From Ectothiorhodospira haloalkaliphila ATCC 51935 (GTDB taxonomy: Bacteria; Pseudomonadota; Gammaproteobacteria; Ectothiorhodospirales; Ectothiorhodospiraceae), in the NCBI RefSeq assembly GCF_000633935.1, contig NZ_KK214998.1, positions 1,192,010 through 1,256,009 of the forward strand: a DNA stretch of 64,000 bases, given 5' to 3'. Shown here one piece after another: positions 1-9,092 of this stretch. Every line of letters begins with the position of its first letter. Within the stretch, counting starts at the first letter, position 1. The notes beneath the pieces are model-generated. The model was given only the letters and a program-made list of their open reading frames with translations. It made no database searches and was not told the DNA's origin. The position numbers and the translations under genes were made by a program.

Positions 1-984
1 TTCCTTGGGGTCGGCCAGCAGATCCTGTTCCAGGGCCCGGTCGGCGGCCTCGTCCTCGCCCCGGGGACGGGTGCCTGCGATGGGGCGCACGGTCACCACG
101 TCGTCCTCCAGACGCACCAGGATCTCCGGCGAGGAGCCGACCACGTGGTGATCGCCCAGGTCCAGGTAGAACATGTAGGGCGAGGGGTTGAGGCTGCGCA
201 GGGCCCGGTAGAGGTCCAGCGGGCGGGCAGTGTAGGGGATGGACAGGCGCTGGGAGAGCACCACCTGCATGACGTCGCCATCGACGATGTAGCGCTTGCA
301 GCGCTCCACCGCCTCCTTGAAACCGGCCTCGGTGAAGCCAGACACGAAATCCGACTCCTGGACCCGGCGTGTGCCTCCGGGCACCCCGGGACTGGCCGAG
401 GCATGGCGCAATTCGGCCTGCAATGCATCCAGTCGGCGCTCGCCCGCCTCCCGCTCGCCGGGACCGGCATGGACCACCAGATACAACCGACCGGCCAGGT
501 TATCGTAGGCCACCACCTCGTCGCAGACCATGAGCAGGATGTCGGGCACCCCCAGCGGGTCGGCCTTGTCGCCGTCGGCCAGGCGCGGCTCGATATAGCC
601 AATGGTGTCGTAACCAAAATAGCCGACGAGGCCACCGCTGAAACGGGGCAGATCTGGCAGATCCGGCACTCGATAGCGGGCCTGGAAGGACTCAAGCCAC
701 TGCAAGGGATCATCCACTCGCAGGGACTCGGTGACCTCACCGCCCTCTTCCACCCGAACCTCCTTGCCCTGCACCCGCACCACCTTGCGGGCCGGCAGAC
801 CAATGAAGGAATAACGCCCCCACTTCTCCCCCCCCTGCACCGATTCCAGCAAACAGGAATAGGGCTTGGCCGCCAGCTTCATGTAGACACTCAAGGGGGT
901 GTCCAGGTCGGCCAGCACCTCCCGCACCAGCGGGATTCGGTTATAGCCCTGGGAAATCAGGTGGTCGAAGTGTTCAGGGGTCAT
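1..984 (-). CDS. trpE: Anthranilate synthase component I (N-terminal 328 residues; continues past the left edge)
   Basis: TrpE makes anthranilate from chorismate, using ammonia from the TrpG subunit, as the first committed step of tryptophan synthesis in the cytoplasm. The visible protein starts MTPEHFDHLISQGYNRIPLV. It carries the N-terminal regulatory region and the beginning of the chorismate-binding domain, reaching the family signature PIAGTRPRG about 20 residues before the edge. Full-length relatives are near 500 residues, so roughly a third is missing. The ATG lies 13 bp beyond the gph stop on the same strand, and the rpe-gph-trpE order is common in gammaproteobacteria, which supports one transcript. 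The related PabB or salicylate synthases are unlikely given this neighbourhood. Confidence 0.93.
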   Translation of the reverse strand, partial: MTPEHFDHLISQGYNRIPLVREVLADLDTPLSVYMKLAAKPYSCLLESVQGGEKWGRYSFIGLPARKVVRVQGKEVRVEEGGEVTESLRVDDPLQWLESFQARYRVPDLPDLPRFSGGLVGYFGYDTIGYIEPRLADGDKADPLGVPDILLMVCDEVVAYDNLAGRLYLVVHAGPGEREAGERRLDALQAELRHASASPGVPGGTRRVQESDFVSGFTEAGFKEAVERCKRYIVDGDVMQVVLSQRLSIPYTARPLDLYRALRSLNPSPYMFYLDLGDHHVVGSSPEILVRLEDDVVTVRPIAGTRPRGEDEAADRALEQDLLADPKE

Positions 985-997
985 CGGGGCTTCGTCA

Positions 998-1678
998 TCA
1001 GGCGGTCCGGGCCATGAGGTCGGGCAGTTCGGTGAGGCTGTCGATCACCGCGTCGGGGCGCTGTTCGCGGATATCGCCGCCATGGTTGTAGCCATAGCTG
1101 ACACAGACGATGGCGAAGCCGGCGGCACGAGCGGCGGTCACGTCGCTGCGTGAATCCCCCACCATCAGGGCATCCTCCGGGTCCACGTCGAACTGCTCTG
1201 CGGCGAACAGCAGCGGGGCCGGGTCCGGCTTCTTCTGCGGCAGGGTGTCGCCGGCCACCACCACCTCGAAATAGCGGTCGATATCCATGGCCCGCAACAA
1301 GGGGGCCGTGAAGCGGGCGGGTTTGTTGGTGACGCAGCCGATGCGCACATCGTCCCGGGCCAGGGCCTCCAGGCCCTCCCGGACGCCGGGGTACAGGTGA
1401 CTGCGCTTGGCGTTGTTCTCCCGGTAGATCTCGGTGAATGCCGCCAGGGCACGTTCATAAAGCGCCGGCTCCGGCTCGCCATCCAGGTTGTTGGTGAGCG
1501 CCCGCTTGACCAGGCGCTCGACGCCGTTGCCCACCCAGTTGCGCACCTTGGCCTCGCCGCGCACCGGCATATCCAGGCGCTCCATCATGCGATCCACGCT
1601 GAAGGCCAGATCAGGCACGCTATCCACCAAGGTGCCGTCCAGGTCGATGAGAATCATTTTGGGGGCTTGAAGGGTCAT
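998..1678 (-). CDS. gph: Phosphoglycolate phosphatase (HAD superfamily)
   Basis: Gph hydrolyses 2-phosphoglycolate to glycolate, clearing the product of RuBisCO oxygenation or of DNA 3'-end repair. This 226-residue protein has all the HAD motifs: DLDGTLVDS with nucleophile Asp12 and Asp14, the TNKP motif II, a motif III lysine in QKKPDP, and motif IV GDSRSD. Size and motifs match the usual 220-250 residue enzyme. A second in-frame ATG at residue 8 is possible. It lies 8 bp after rpe and 13 bp before trpE, consistent with an rpe-gph-trpE operon. If the organism fixes carbon through RuBisCO, which the window does not show, Gph and Rpe would also serve the Calvin cycle. Confidence 0.93.
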   Translation of the reverse strand: MTLQAPKMILIDLDGTLVDSVPDLAFSVDRMMERLDMPVRGEAKVRNWVGNGVERLVKRALTNNLDGEPEPALYERALAAFTEIYRENNAKRSHLYPGVREGLEALARDDVRIGCVTNKPARFTAPLLRAMDIDRYFEVVVAGDTLPQKKPDPAPLLFAAEQFDVDPEDALMVGDSRSDVTAARAAGFAIVCVSYGYNHGGDIREQRPDAVIDSLTELPDLMARTA

Positions 1679-1686
1679 GGTCGCAC

Positions 1687-2376
1687 TCAGGCCTTGGCCA
1701 GTTCCGCGCGCATCTTGTTGATGATGCTGTCGTAATGATGGGGGTCTTCGCTGCGGGCGGCGCCGAAGATGGCCGATCCTGCCACAAAGGTGTCGGCGCC
1801 CGCGGCCTTGATCTCGGCGATGTTGTCGGTCTTGACGCCGCCGTCGATCTCCAGGCGGATGTCCAGACCGGATTCGTCGATGCGGCGGCGGGCCTCACGC
1901 AGCTTGTCCAGGGTGGCGGGGATGAAGCTCTGCCCCCCGAAACCGGGGTTCACGGACATCAGCAGGATCATGTCCACCTTGTCCATCACGTAGTCCAGGT
2001 AGGACAGGGGTGTGGCGGGGTTGAACACCAGACCGGCCTTGCAGCCCTCGGAGCGGATCAACTGCAGGCTGCGATCGATGTGATCGGAGGCCTCCGGGTG
2101 GAAGGTGATGTAATCGGCACCCGCCTTGGCAAAGTCCGGGATGATGCGGTCCACCGGCTTCACCATCAAGTGCACGTCGATGGGGGCGGTGACCCCATGC
2201 TTGCGCAGGGCCTCGCAGACCAGCGGGCCGATGGTGAGGTTGGGGACATAGTGATTGTCCATCACATCGAAGTGGACGATGTCAGCGCCGGCAGCCAGCA
2301 CGTTGGTCACTTCTTCGCCCAGACGGGCGAAGTCGGCGGACAGGATGGACGGTGCGATCAGATCGGCTTGTGCCAT
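1687..2376 (-). CDS. rpe: Ribulose-phosphate 3-epimerase
   Basis: Rpe interconverts ribulose 5-phosphate and xylulose 5-phosphate in the pentose phosphate and Calvin pathways. The 229-residue protein is a TIM barrel with the expected signatures: [13 protein letters not shown] near the start, the metal-site segment [22 protein letters not shown], and the phosphate-binding LEIDGGV. Length matches the family. It is the first gene of the apparent rpe-gph-trpE transcript. The 166 bp upstream, to the end of the methyltransferase gene, contain no recognisable gene. Confidence 0.96.
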   Translation of the reverse strand: MAQADLIAPSILSADFARLGEEVTNVLAAGADIVHFDVMDNHYVPNLTIGPLVCEALRKHGVTAPIDVHLMVKPVDRIIPDFAKAGADYITFHPEASDHIDRSLQLIRSEGCKAGLVFNPATPLSYLDYVMDKVDMILLMSVNPGFGGQSFIPATLDKLREARRRIDESGLDIRLEIDGGVKTDNIAEIKAAGADTFVAGSAIFGAARSEDPHHYDSIINKMRAELAKA

Positions 2377-2542
2377 GGGTCTTGCCTCGTTATAGGTGAT
2401 ACCGGTCTCCGGTCAGGCGCGTCGCAGGGACGATGGTATCGTTCGTTATGTCGGTATGACTTCCTCGGTGGTTTGGGCAATGTACCTTATGGCGCCGGGA
2501 AAATTAACCCGGTCTTATACTCGGGACAGGCATGGTCTCGGC

Positions 2543-3133
2543 TCACTCGGGCTTGCGGGCCATGGCCACGGTGTATTCCCGGCCCTGCTTCACCTTGTCG
2601 TAGTTACCGAAGACTTCCTTGAAGGCACGCTCAATGAAGCGGCGCAGGCCGGTAATGGTGACCACGTAGATGCGCCCCCCCGGATGCAGGTGCTCGAAGG
2701 CATCGTACAGGTAGAGGTAGAGCATCTCCTTGCCTACCTTGGCCGGGAGGTTGGAGGTGACCACGTGAAAGCGGCGATCCCCCGCATGGGAAAAGCCGTT
2801 GCTGAGCACGGCCTCGGCATTGGTGATGCCGTTGAGGGCGGCATTGGTGCGGGTGTACTCCAGGGCCACGAAGTCCTTGTCCACCAGCAGGGTCTGCCCC
2901 TTGGGGGCCAGGCGGGCCAGGGTGAGGCCGATGGGGCCATAACCACAGCCCAGATCAAAGCAGTCGTCGGTCTCCTGGACGTCCATGTGATCCAGCAGCA
3001 GGCGGGTGCCGGCGTCGATGCCGCGGGGGGAGAACAGGCCCCAGGTGGTGCGATACTGCAGGGTATGCCCGCGCAGGGTATCGGAGAAGGCGATGTCCCG
3101 GCGCAGGGACTGGATGTATTCAGCGCGTTCCAA
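2543..3133 (-). CDS. Class I SAM-dependent methyltransferase, RsmC-like small (MTS) domain
   Basis: This 196-residue protein is a single methyltransferase small domain. The SAM-binding motif I is CFDLGCGYGPIG near residues 58-69, followed by LLVDKD (motif II). The catalytic motif IV position reads SNLPAK, where the RNA guanine-N2 methyltransferases RsmC and RlmG have NPPFH. It corresponds to the C-terminal half of RsmC without the N-terminal duplicated domain. The changed motif IV makes the substrate uncertain, so RNA base methylation is only a possibility. It ends 18 bp before purK on the same strand and may be co-transcribed with purEK. Confidence 0.75.
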   Translation of the reverse strand: MERAEYIQSLRRDIAFSDTLRGHTLQYRTTWGLFSPRGIDAGTRLLLDHMDVQETDDCFDLGCGYGPIGLTLARLAPKGQTLLVDKDFVALEYTRTNAALNGITNAEAVLSNGFSHAGDRRFHVVTSNLPAKVGKEMLYLYLYDAFEHLHPGGRIYVVTITGLRRFIERAFKEVFGNYDKVKQGREYTVAMARKPE

Positions 3134-3150
3134 GACCGGCTCCCGGGTAT

Positions 3151-4293
3151 TTAATCGTCGGCCCGTACGGCCGGTAACGCGTCAAACAGACGCTCTGCAT
3201 CAGCGATGGCCTGGTCCTGGTGGGTGTCCAGTACGCAGAAATGTCCCATCTTGCGGCCCGGGCGGGCCTCCTCCTTGCCGTAGAGGTGCAATTTGGCGCG
3301 AGGATGGGACAGCAGCATGCCCCAGTCGGGCTCCCCGTCCGTCCACAGATCCCCCAGCAGGTTGACCATCACCACCGGTGAGAGCAGGTGGGTGTCGCCA
3401 AAGGGCAGACCGCAAAGCGCGCGGACCTGCTGCTCGAACTGGGAGGTGATGCACGCATCCAGGGTGAAGTGGCCACTGTTATGAGGGCGCGGCGCCACCT
3501 CGTTGACCAGCAACTGCCCCTCGGTGGTGATGAAGAATTCCACGGCCATCAGGCCCACATAATCCAGTGCCACGGCCAGGGCGATGGCGGCGTCGCAGGC
3601 CTCGCGGACCGTGGCATCCGGTACCCGGGCAGGGACGATGCTCATGTGCAGGATGCCACCCCGATGGATGTTCTCGGCCACCGGATAACACAGGCACACC
3701 CCATCGCTTCCACGGCTGAGCACCACCGAAATCTCCACGGCCAAGTCCAGCTTGCGCTCCAGCACACAGGGCACACGCCCCAGGCGCTCAAAGGCCCGGC
3801 GGCAGGCCTCGGCGCTGTCCACGGAGACTTGCCCCTTGCCGTCATAGCCCAGGGCGGCACGCTTGAGAATGGCCGGGTCCCCCACCGACTGAAAGGCCGC
3901 TTCCACCTGATCTGCCGATGCCACCACCTCGAAGGGGGCGGTGTCCAGTCCGGCCCGGCGGATCATGTGCTTCTCCCGGGCCCGGTTCTGCGTATGCTCC
4001 AGGGCCGCCGCACCCGGGCGCACGGGAACCCTGTCAGCCAGGTGTCGCAGGGTATCGGCGGGGATGTTCTCGAACTCGGTGGTAATGGCGGCACAACGCT
4101 GCGCCAGTTGATCCAGGGCCCAGCCATCCCCGTAGGCGGCGTGGACATGGTCATCGGCCATACGGCCAGCAGGACTGCCTGAATCAGGGTCCAGCACCAT
4201 CACCCGATAGCCCAGCGTGCGCGCGGCCACGGTGAACATGCGACCCAACTGGCCGCCGCCCAGCATCCCCAGGGTGTGACCGGGCAGGATCAT
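3151..4293 (-). CDS. purK: 5-(carboxyamino)imidazole ribonucleotide synthase (ATP-grasp)
   Basis: PurK carboxylates aminoimidazole ribonucleotide with ATP and bicarbonate to N5-CAIR, the substrate of PurE. The 380-residue protein starts with the dinucleotide-like [11 protein letters not shown] segment. The ATP-grasp domain follows, with [14 protein letters not shown] and the metal-binding segment [15 protein letters not shown]. Length matches the family. Its start overlaps the purE stop by 4 nt (ATGA), implying translational coupling, as in the standard purEK operon. Confidence 0.96.
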   Translation of the reverse strand: MILPGHTLGMLGGGQLGRMFTVAARTLGYRVMVLDPDSGSPAGRMADDHVHAAYGDGWALDQLAQRCAAITTEFENIPADTLRHLADRVPVRPGAAALEHTQNRAREKHMIRRAGLDTAPFEVVASADQVEAAFQSVGDPAILKRAALGYDGKGQVSVDSAEACRRAFERLGRVPCVLERKLDLAVEISVVLSRGSDGVCLCYPVAENIHRGGILHMSIVPARVPDATVREACDAAIALAVALDYVGLMAVEFFITTEGQLLVNEVAPRPHNSGHFTLDACITSQFEQQVRALCGLPFGDTHLLSPVVMVNLLGDLWTDGEPDWGMLLSHPRAKLHLYGKEEARPGRKMGHFCVLDTHQDQAIADAERLFDALPAVRADD

Positions 4294-4790
4294 GACGACG
4301 GCGGCAGTTGCATGGCCAGCACCGTGTCGCGCTGCTCAGCGCGGAAGCGGGCCAGTTGCTCGGCCAGCCCGGGGTGATCGCTCGCCAGCATGGAAACGGC
4401 AAACAACCCGGCGTTGGCGGCCCCCGCCTCGCCGATGGCGAAGGTGGCCACCGGGATGCCCTTGGGCATCTGTACGATGGAGAGCAGGGAATCCTCCCCC
4501 TTCAGGTAGCGGGAAGGCACCGGTACGCCCAGGACCGGCACCGTGGTCTTGGCCGCCAGCATGCCCGGCAGGTGGGCGGCACCGCCGGCACCGGCGATGA
4601 TGCAGCGAAGGCCCCGCGCTGCAGCCTGTTCCGCATACTCGAACAGCAGGTCGGGTGTGCGGTGGGCCGAGACCACGCGGGCCTCGTGAGGCACGCCGAA
4701 GGCGTCCAGCTGATTGACGGCGTGTTGCATGACGGGCCAGTCGCTCTGGCTGCCCATCACCACGCCCACGATAGGGGATTGGTTTGGCAT
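4290..4790 (-). CDS. purE: N5-carboxyaminoimidazole ribonucleotide mutase, class I
   Basis: PurE moves the carboxyl group of N5-CAIR to C4, giving CAIR. The 166-residue reading frame from the ATG at 4790 has [12 protein letters not shown], the catalytic-loop segment SAHRTPD, and [12 protein letters not shown]. This start fits the normal length of about 160-170 residues; an upstream extension of the open frame would add unrelated sequence. It overlaps purK by 4 nt. purC diverges 154 bp away, so three consecutive or neighbouring purine steps share one regulatory region. Confidence 0.96.
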   Translation of the reverse strand: MPNQSPIVGVVMGSQSDWPVMQHAVNQLDAFGVPHEARVVSAHRTPDLLFEYAEQAAARGLRCIIAGAGGAAHLPGMLAAKTTVPVLGVPVPSRYLKGEDSLLSIVQMPKGIPVATFAIGEAGAANAGLFAVSMLASDHPGLAEQLARFRAEQRDTVLAMQLPPSS

Positions 4791-4819
4791 CGGCGAAGGG
4801 TAATGGAACCGGGTTGGAG

Positions 4820-4847
4820 TTGAAAGACAAAATTCCAAAGATACAAG
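4820..4847 (+). promoter_or_regulatory. Candidate sigma70 promoter for purC in the purE/purC divergent region
   Basis: TTGAAA (4820-4825) and TACAAG (4842-4847) are separated by 16 bp. They lie in a stretch clearly richer in A+T than its surroundings, between the divergent purE and purC starts. The match to consensus is moderate and no purine-repressor operator was recognised. Confidence 0.4.
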
Positions 4848-4944
4848 ATATTGGCGGGGGTAGCCATGCGGATGCCACCTGCGGGTGCATCCGCTCACGG
4901 CAGGTCGTACACTGCGGGCCTGATCCACTTTGCGCGAAACCTCC

Positions 4945-5841
4945 ATGCCTGCCCTGTTTGAAAGCCAAGTGTCGTCCCTGCCCCTGATCCACAAGGGCAA
5001 GGTGCGTGACATCTACGCCGTGGACGACCATCACATGCTCATCGTCACCACCGACCGCTTGTCGGCCTTCGATGTGATCCTGCCCACGCCCATCCCGGAC
5101 AAGGGCCGCGTGCTGACGCAGATCTCGGCGTTCTGGTTTGACCGCCTCTCCCATGTGGTACCCAACCAGTTGTGCGATCTCACCCTGGCGGATGTGATTC
5201 CCGATGCCGCCGAGCGGGCGCCGCTGGAGGGGCGCAGCGTGGTGGTGAAGCGTCTCAAGGCCCTGCCCGTGGAGGCGGTGGTGCGCGGCTATCTCATCGG
5301 CTCGGGCTGGAAGAGCTACCAGGCCGACGGCACGGTGTGCGGCATCACCCTGCCCCCCGGCCTGACAATGGCCGATCGGCTTCCCGAGCCCATCTATACC
5401 CCGTCCACCAAGGCGGAAGTGGGGGCCCATGACGAAAACGTGGACTACGCCCATACGGAACGCACCCTGGGCCCCGAGGTGGCTGCCCAGGTTCGGGACA
5501 CGGCCCTGACCCTCTACAAGGAGGCTGCCGCTTACGCCCTGGAGCACGGCATCATCATCGCCGATACCAAATTCGAGTTCGGCCTGGATGAGCAGGGCGT
5601 GCTGCACCTGATTGATGAGGCCCTGACGCCCGACTCCTCGCGTTTCTGGCCGGCAGACACCTACGCGCCCGGCATGAGCCCGCCCTCCTTCGACAAGCAG
5701 TATCTGCGCGATTATCTGGAAACCCTGGACTGGGACAAGACTGACCCGGGCCCAGCGCTACCCGAGGAGGTGGTCTCTCAGGTGGCGGCCCGCTATCAGG
5801 AGGCCCTGGAACGGCTGACGGGGCAGACACTGGCGGACTGA
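4945..5841 (+). CDS. purC: Phosphoribosylaminoimidazole-succinocarboxamide (SAICAR) synthase
   Basis: PurC condenses CAIR with aspartate using ATP to give SAICAR. The 298-residue protein has [20 protein letters not shown] at the start, the signature [18 protein letters not shown], and the C-terminal segment IADTKFEFG followed by [17 protein letters not shown]. It belongs to the longer PurC class (about 300 residues) rather than the 237-residue E. coli form. The ATG at 4945 was preferred to an in-frame TTG five codons upstream because the protein then begins at the family start MPALFESQ. It diverges from purEK. Confidence 0.96.
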   Translation: MPALFESQVSSLPLIHKGKVRDIYAVDDHHMLIVTTDRLSAFDVILPTPIPDKGRVLTQISAFWFDRLSHVVPNQLCDLTLADVIPDAAERAPLEGRSVVVKRLKALPVEAVVRGYLIGSGWKSYQADGTVCGITLPPGLTMADRLPEPIYTPSTKAEVGAHDENVDYAHTERTLGPEVAAQVRDTALTLYKEAAAYALEHGIIIADTKFEFGLDEQGVLHLIDEALTPDSSRFWPADTYAPGMSPPSFDKQYLRDYLETLDWDKTDPGPALPEEVVSQVAARYQEALERLTGQTLAD

Positions 5842-5883
5842 CGTCCAGACGTTGGGCTGGAAAGAACCAGGAGGCATTAACCC

Positions 5884-6576
5884 ATGAGCACTCTCATGTC
5901 CGGCACAGGGCTTTTCATCACCGGCACCGATACCGGCGTGGGCAAGACGGTGGTGGGCTGCGCCATCCTGCGGGCCCTGAGGGCTCGTGGTGTGAACGTG
6001 ATCCCCCGCAAGCCCGTGGAATCGGGCTGCCGGGAAGAAAAGGGGGGCATGTGGCCGGAAGATGGAGCGCGGCTCATGGAAGCCGCTGGAGGCGGCAGCC
6101 TGGAGCAGATCACACCCTGGCGCTTTGCCCATGCCCTGGCCCCGGACCGGGCCGCGCGCCTGGCACGCACCCGGATCATGCTGGATGCACTGGAATCCGC
6201 CTGCCAGCCCACGCCGGGGGAGGCGGGCTTCCGACTGGTGGAAGGGGCTGGCGGCTTCCTGTCACCTCTGGCGGAGGACGGTCTCAATGCCGACCTGGCC
6301 GTGCGCCTGGGCCTGCCAGTGCTGTTGGTGGCCCCCGACCGGTTGGGGGTGCTCAATCACATCCTGCTGACCGCCGAGGCCATCAAGCGCCGTCAGCTAC
6401 ACCTGGCCGGAGTGGTGCTCAACGATTGTGCCGGACCGGGTCCGGAGGGGATGGACAACCGGCAGGATCTGGAGCGCAGGCTGCAGACACCTATCTGGTC
6501 GTTTGCGGCGGTGGAGGACGGGGAATTGCCGTCGGACTTGGATGGACTGGCAGATTGGGTGAAGGCAATCCTATGA
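5884..6576 (+). CDS. bioD: Dethiobiotin synthetase
   Basis: BioD carboxylates 7,8-diaminopelargonate with ATP to form dethiobiotin, the penultimate biotin step. The 230-residue protein has the P-loop GTDTGVGKT with Lys21, the substrate-site segment KPVESGC, and the conserved VEGAGGFLSPL. Length fits. An AGGAGG-like ribosome binding site lies just upstream of the ATG. It is 42 bp after purC on the same strand. No other bio gene is visible, so the rest of the pathway is elsewhere. Confidence 0.94.
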   Translation: MSTLMSGTGLFITGTDTGVGKTVVGCAILRALRARGVNVIPRKPVESGCREEKGGMWPEDGARLMEAAGGGSLEQITPWRFAHALAPDRAARLARTRIMLDALESACQPTPGEAGFRLVEGAGGFLSPLAEDGLNADLAVRLGLPVLLVAPDRLGVLNHILLTAEAIKRRQLHLAGVVLNDCAGPGPEGMDNRQDLERRLQTPIWSFAAVEDGELPSDLDGLADWVKAIL

Positions 6577-6637
6577 CCCCCCATCAACATGTGCGTGAGG
6601 GTCTGCAACGCCCCCCTCGGGCGCGCTGGATCCATGA

Positions 6638-6675
6638 CCCCTCTCCCGCTGGCGGGAGAGGGGCTGGGGTGAGGG
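6638..6675 (+). repeat. 38-nt dispersed palindromic repeat, copy 1
   Basis: A perfect 12-bp inverted repeat (CCCCTCTCCCGC, 6638-6649, with GCGGGAGAGGGG, 6652-6663) has a 2-nt loop and is followed by CTGGGGTGAGGG. The same 38-nt unit occurs inverted at 13664-13701 with 37 of 38 identical positions. Here it lies between the convergent bioD and TorD-like genes, with no T-tract, so its role as a terminator is less clear than for copy 2. Confidence 0.85.
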
Positions 6676-6690
6676 TGGTCACGAGCCCCC

Positions 6691-7221
6691 TCAATGCCGG
6701 GTGTTTCGCTCGCTGAACAGCATCTCCAGGCGCGCCCCCAGGGCGCGGTAGAGCTCCACCTGGGCGTGGGACTGCAGACACCGGGCGAAGGGAGGCACCC
6801 AACCCGAGAGGTGATGCCAGATCACCCGCCAGCCCGCCGGGGCGTTGGATAGATCCTGCTCCAGGTACCAGGCTGCGTAGATGAGCTCCATGGCCAGGGA
6901 ATCGGGCTCGCGCCCCTGCAGGGAGATCCCTGCCTGACGATACAGACGCTCCAGATTCGCCCCTCCGCCCGCCAGAACCTGTGAACTCCAGGCCGACTCC
7001 CGGGCAGGGCAGTCATCTGTCACCAACAGGCGATCGTACTCCCGGCGCAAGGCCGGGAGCCCCAAATGACGAATCTCCATGACCGCGGGTGACAGCCAGG
7101 CCCACCCCCTGGCCATTTCCTCCAGCGCATCAACGGTCTCCTGGGTGGGCGGCGAGAGCAATCCACTCAGTATGCAGAGCTCGTCCACATCCAGTTCATC
7201 ACCGGGCAAGTCGTTCACCAT
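6691..7221 (-). CDS. TorD/DmsD-type chaperone-like protein
   Basis: TorD-family proteins are all-helical cytoplasmic chaperones that bind twin-arginine signals of molybdoenzymes and help insert the cofactor. This protein of about 176 residues shows the family layout: an N-terminal LCILSGLLSPP helix, then REYDRL, and the C-terminal EPDSLAMELIYAAWYLEQ followed by WHHLSGWVPPFARCLQSHAQ. That resembles the family pattern E-P-D-H-L-x-E-L-x-F, then H-L-x-W-x-P-x-F. The ATG at 7221 gives the best family-like start; an upstream ATG at 7263 would add 14 residues. No molybdoenzyme gene is adjacent, so its client is unknown. The assignment rests on pattern similarity alone. Confidence 0.6.
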   Translation of the reverse strand: MVNDLPGDELDVDELCILSGLLSPPTQETVDALEEMARGWAWLSPAVMEIRHLGLPALRREYDRLLVTDDCPARESAWSSQVLAGGGANLERLYRQAGISLQGREPDSLAMELIYAAWYLEQDLSNAPAGWRVIWHHLSGWVPPFARCLQSHAQVELYRALGARLEMLFSERNTRH

Positions 7222-7598
7222 CAGTCGATTTCCATATGGCGGCCACTCGCGGCCGTCAGGCATCAATCAACCTGCGGAACCATGGGTCGGGAGAGGTAGC
7301 CTGCCCCCGCGCCCGATCCTGGCCGCAGGCCACGACTATGCGACCCAGGCCAGCGGGAGGAAAAACGAAACCGCTCCGGATGTTGAGCCGGGTCAAGAAA
7401 GACGCAGCGCACACGCGGGATGGGTGCAGACGAGATGACACGCAGCGGTGGGCACCGGGACCCTCACAGGCGCTGTCAGAGACGACGCCCGTGGCGAAAG
7501 CGCCCCGGGTTCACACCAGATCCCACACGCATGCGTGCACCAGGGAACCACCACGGCAAGGTTGCGATTCCAGGAGGGGGAGACAGACGTATCGGGGA
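7222..7598. other. Gene-free stretch between the TorD-like and coiled-coil genes
   Basis: I see no convincing gene here on either strand. The only structure noticed is a perfect 12-nt palindrome, CACGCATGCGTG, at 7526-7537. It has no T-tract beside it and lies about 60 bp beyond the end of the coiled-coil gene. Promoters for the minus-strand TorD-like gene must lie here, but none was clear. Confidence 0.5.
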
Positions 7599-8339
7599 TC
7601 AGGAAGCTTTGGCGGCCTCAGCAGCCTCTTCCACAGCCTCCAGCATCTGCTCATCCATCTCGGGCAGTTCAGGTGCCTCTTCACCACTGGCCTTGACCTG
7701 CTCGATCAAGGATTCAGACACCTTGCGCAACTCGCGATACTGCTCGGCCAGTTTTGCACTGCTTTCCAGCACTGCCTGTAGCTGGGTGAGTTTTTCGTCG
7801 GCTTCCCGCTTGTCCTTGCGCAAAGTGCTCAGCTGAGCCTCCACCTGCTTGCGGGCGTCCGACTCTTCGTTCTTTTGCTTCTTGAGCTGCTTGAGCTTCT
7901 TGACCACGTTTTCGGGGGTATCGGCCAGCGACTTGTTGATCGCCTTGAGGGCCTTTTCCTTTTCCACCAGAGAGGCCTTGATGGCCTTCATTTCCTTGGT
8001 GTGGGCCACACGCTCGGCGGCCATGTCCTGCTCCCCGCTTTCCAGCTTGGCCTGGGCCTCGGCGCGGGCGGCTTCCGCCTGCTTCTGGGCCTTTTCACTG
8101 GCCTTCACCTTCTTCTCCATGGCGTCGATGGCTTCCTTGGCCTGCTCATTGGTCTGCTTGATCTTGCGGTCTGCTTCGTTACCCTTCTGGATGGCAACAT
8201 CCAGGGCAACCTTGAGTTCGTCGGCACTGCAATCCGGGTCCAGACCCAGGGCGTCTGTTGCGCCCTTCATCAGTACTTGCTTGCTGACCGCAAGTTCCTT
8301 CCAGACTTTCAGCTGTATTTCTGCTTCTGCTTGGTTCAC
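7599..8339 (-). CDS. Uncharacterised coiled-coil protein
   Basis: This 246-residue protein is highly charged. After an N-terminal globular-looking part (about residues 1-50, with LGLDPDCSADELKVAL), nearly all of it is heptad-rich Lys/Glu/Ala helix to about residue 215. A short acidic tail ends EAAEAAKAS. It has no signal peptide or membrane segment, so it is probably cytosolic. The start is GTG at 8339, supported by AGGAG seven to eight bases upstream; the nearby ATG is followed immediately by a stop. I do not recognise the family. The next gene upstream on the same strand also has a charged N-terminal helix, but the 153-bp gap leaves an operon uncertain. Confidence 0.75.
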   Translation of the reverse strand: MNQAEAEIQLKVWKELAVSKQVLMKGATDALGLDPDCSADELKVALDVAIQKGNEADRKIKQTNEQAKEAIDAMEKKVKASEKAQKQAEAARAEAQAKLESGEQDMAAERVAHTKEMKAIKASLVEKEKALKAINKSLADTPENVVKKLKQLKKQKNEESDARKQVEAQLSTLRKDKREADEKLTQLQAVLESSAKLAEQYRELRKVSESLIEQVKASGEEAPELPEMDEQMLEAVEEAAEAAKAS

Positions 8340-8492
8340 ATATCACTCCTGCTAACGCATGTGCATGTCAATTGATGGGTGTCGCCATTCGTGGGCGCGC
8401 ATTCTATCTCATCTGGAAAGCGAATGCTGCACCCGAAGTCAAGCATCGCGGGCCGCCCCTGGGCCGGCCCGCCGACTCCACCCATCGATCGT

Positions 8493-8927
8493 TCAGGCGG
8501 CCCGATAAACGCCGCGACGCGGTGAGTCCAGCTTGCCCTGGCGCTTCAGGTAGCCCAGCGTCTGGCTGATGTTCTTGACGTTCAGGCCGGCTTGTTCCGC
8601 CTGAGCACGAATCTCACCGATGGTCATCTCGCCTTGATTGGACACGATCTGGCACAGCACCTGACTGGGGCCGGCTTCGGAAGCGGCGCGACCAGCACCA
8701 TTGCCACGACCGCTGACACGACCGCCCAGCTTTCTGATTTCCCGATCCAGCGCCGCCAGTTCCTTACGATGCTGCTTCACCAATTCACGGCGCTTCTCAC
8801 GCAGGGCCTCACGCTCCTGACGACGGGCCTCTTCCTTCTCGGCAGCCTCTTGCTCTTCACGCTGGCGCGCCAGCGCAAAGAGTTCTTCAGACGACATCTC
8901 ATGAGGGCTCTTCATCTGCTCGGTCAT
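8493..8927 (-). CDS. Uncharacterised protein: charged N-terminal helix plus winged-helix-like C-terminus
   Basis: The 144-residue protein has an N-terminal helix very rich in Arg/Glu (about residues 14-68), then a Gly/Ala/Arg linker. The C-terminal 60 residues contain VLCQIVSNQGEMTIGEI, a predicted helix containing LNVKNISQTLGYLKRQ, and a final turn GKLDSPRRGVYRA. That end reads like a small winged-helix DNA-binding domain in which the sequence ending LGYLKRQGKL would be the recognition helix and wing. A GAGAGAAG ribosome binding site precedes the ATG. Function unknown; a nucleoid or DNA-associated role is an inference from the fold pattern and the basic linker. Confidence 0.7.
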   Translation of the reverse strand: MTEQMKSPHEMSSEELFALARQREEQEAAEKEEARRQEREALREKRRELVKQHRKELAALDREIRKLGGRVSGRGNGAGRAASEAGPSQVLCQIVSNQGEMTIGEIRAQAEQAGLNVKNISQTLGYLKRQGKLDSPRRGVYRAA

Positions 8928-8967
8928 TCTTCTCTCCAGAATCTTATTGAATACATGTTCAACGCAA

Positions 8968-9000
8968 GCGCCCGGACCATCGGGCCCGGGCGCCTTTTTT
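8968..9000 (+). terminator. Intrinsic-terminator-like hairpin, plus-strand sense
   Basis: An 8-bp stem GCGCCCGG/CCGGGCGC (8968-8975 with 8986-8993) and a 10-nt loop are followed by C and six T residues (8995-9000). The orientation would end transcription on the plus strand, where no upstream gene exists. On the minus strand the same hairpin lies in the leader of the 8493-8927 gene, preceded by six A residues. Confidence 0.6.
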
Positions 9001-9063
9001 CATCCTCGGTCGTCCATGCCTGGCGCCTTGATCACTCCAGACACGCTCCCGTGTGCCGGGCGG

Positions 9064-9092
9064 ATTATGGCATAGAGTGAAAACACTTTCAT
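9064..9092 (-). promoter_or_regulatory. Candidate sigma70 promoter for the winged-helix-like gene
   Basis: On the minus strand, ATGAAA (9092-9087) and CATAAT (9069-9064) are separated by 17 bp, upstream of the gene starting at 8927. This predicts a leader of about 130 nt that contains the 8968-8993 hairpin. Sequence match only. Confidence 0.45.

Noticed and set aside
4336-5607. Long minus-strand frame across purC
   Set aside because: It is antisense to purC and out of frame with purE. The PurC protein is fully conserved on the other strand.
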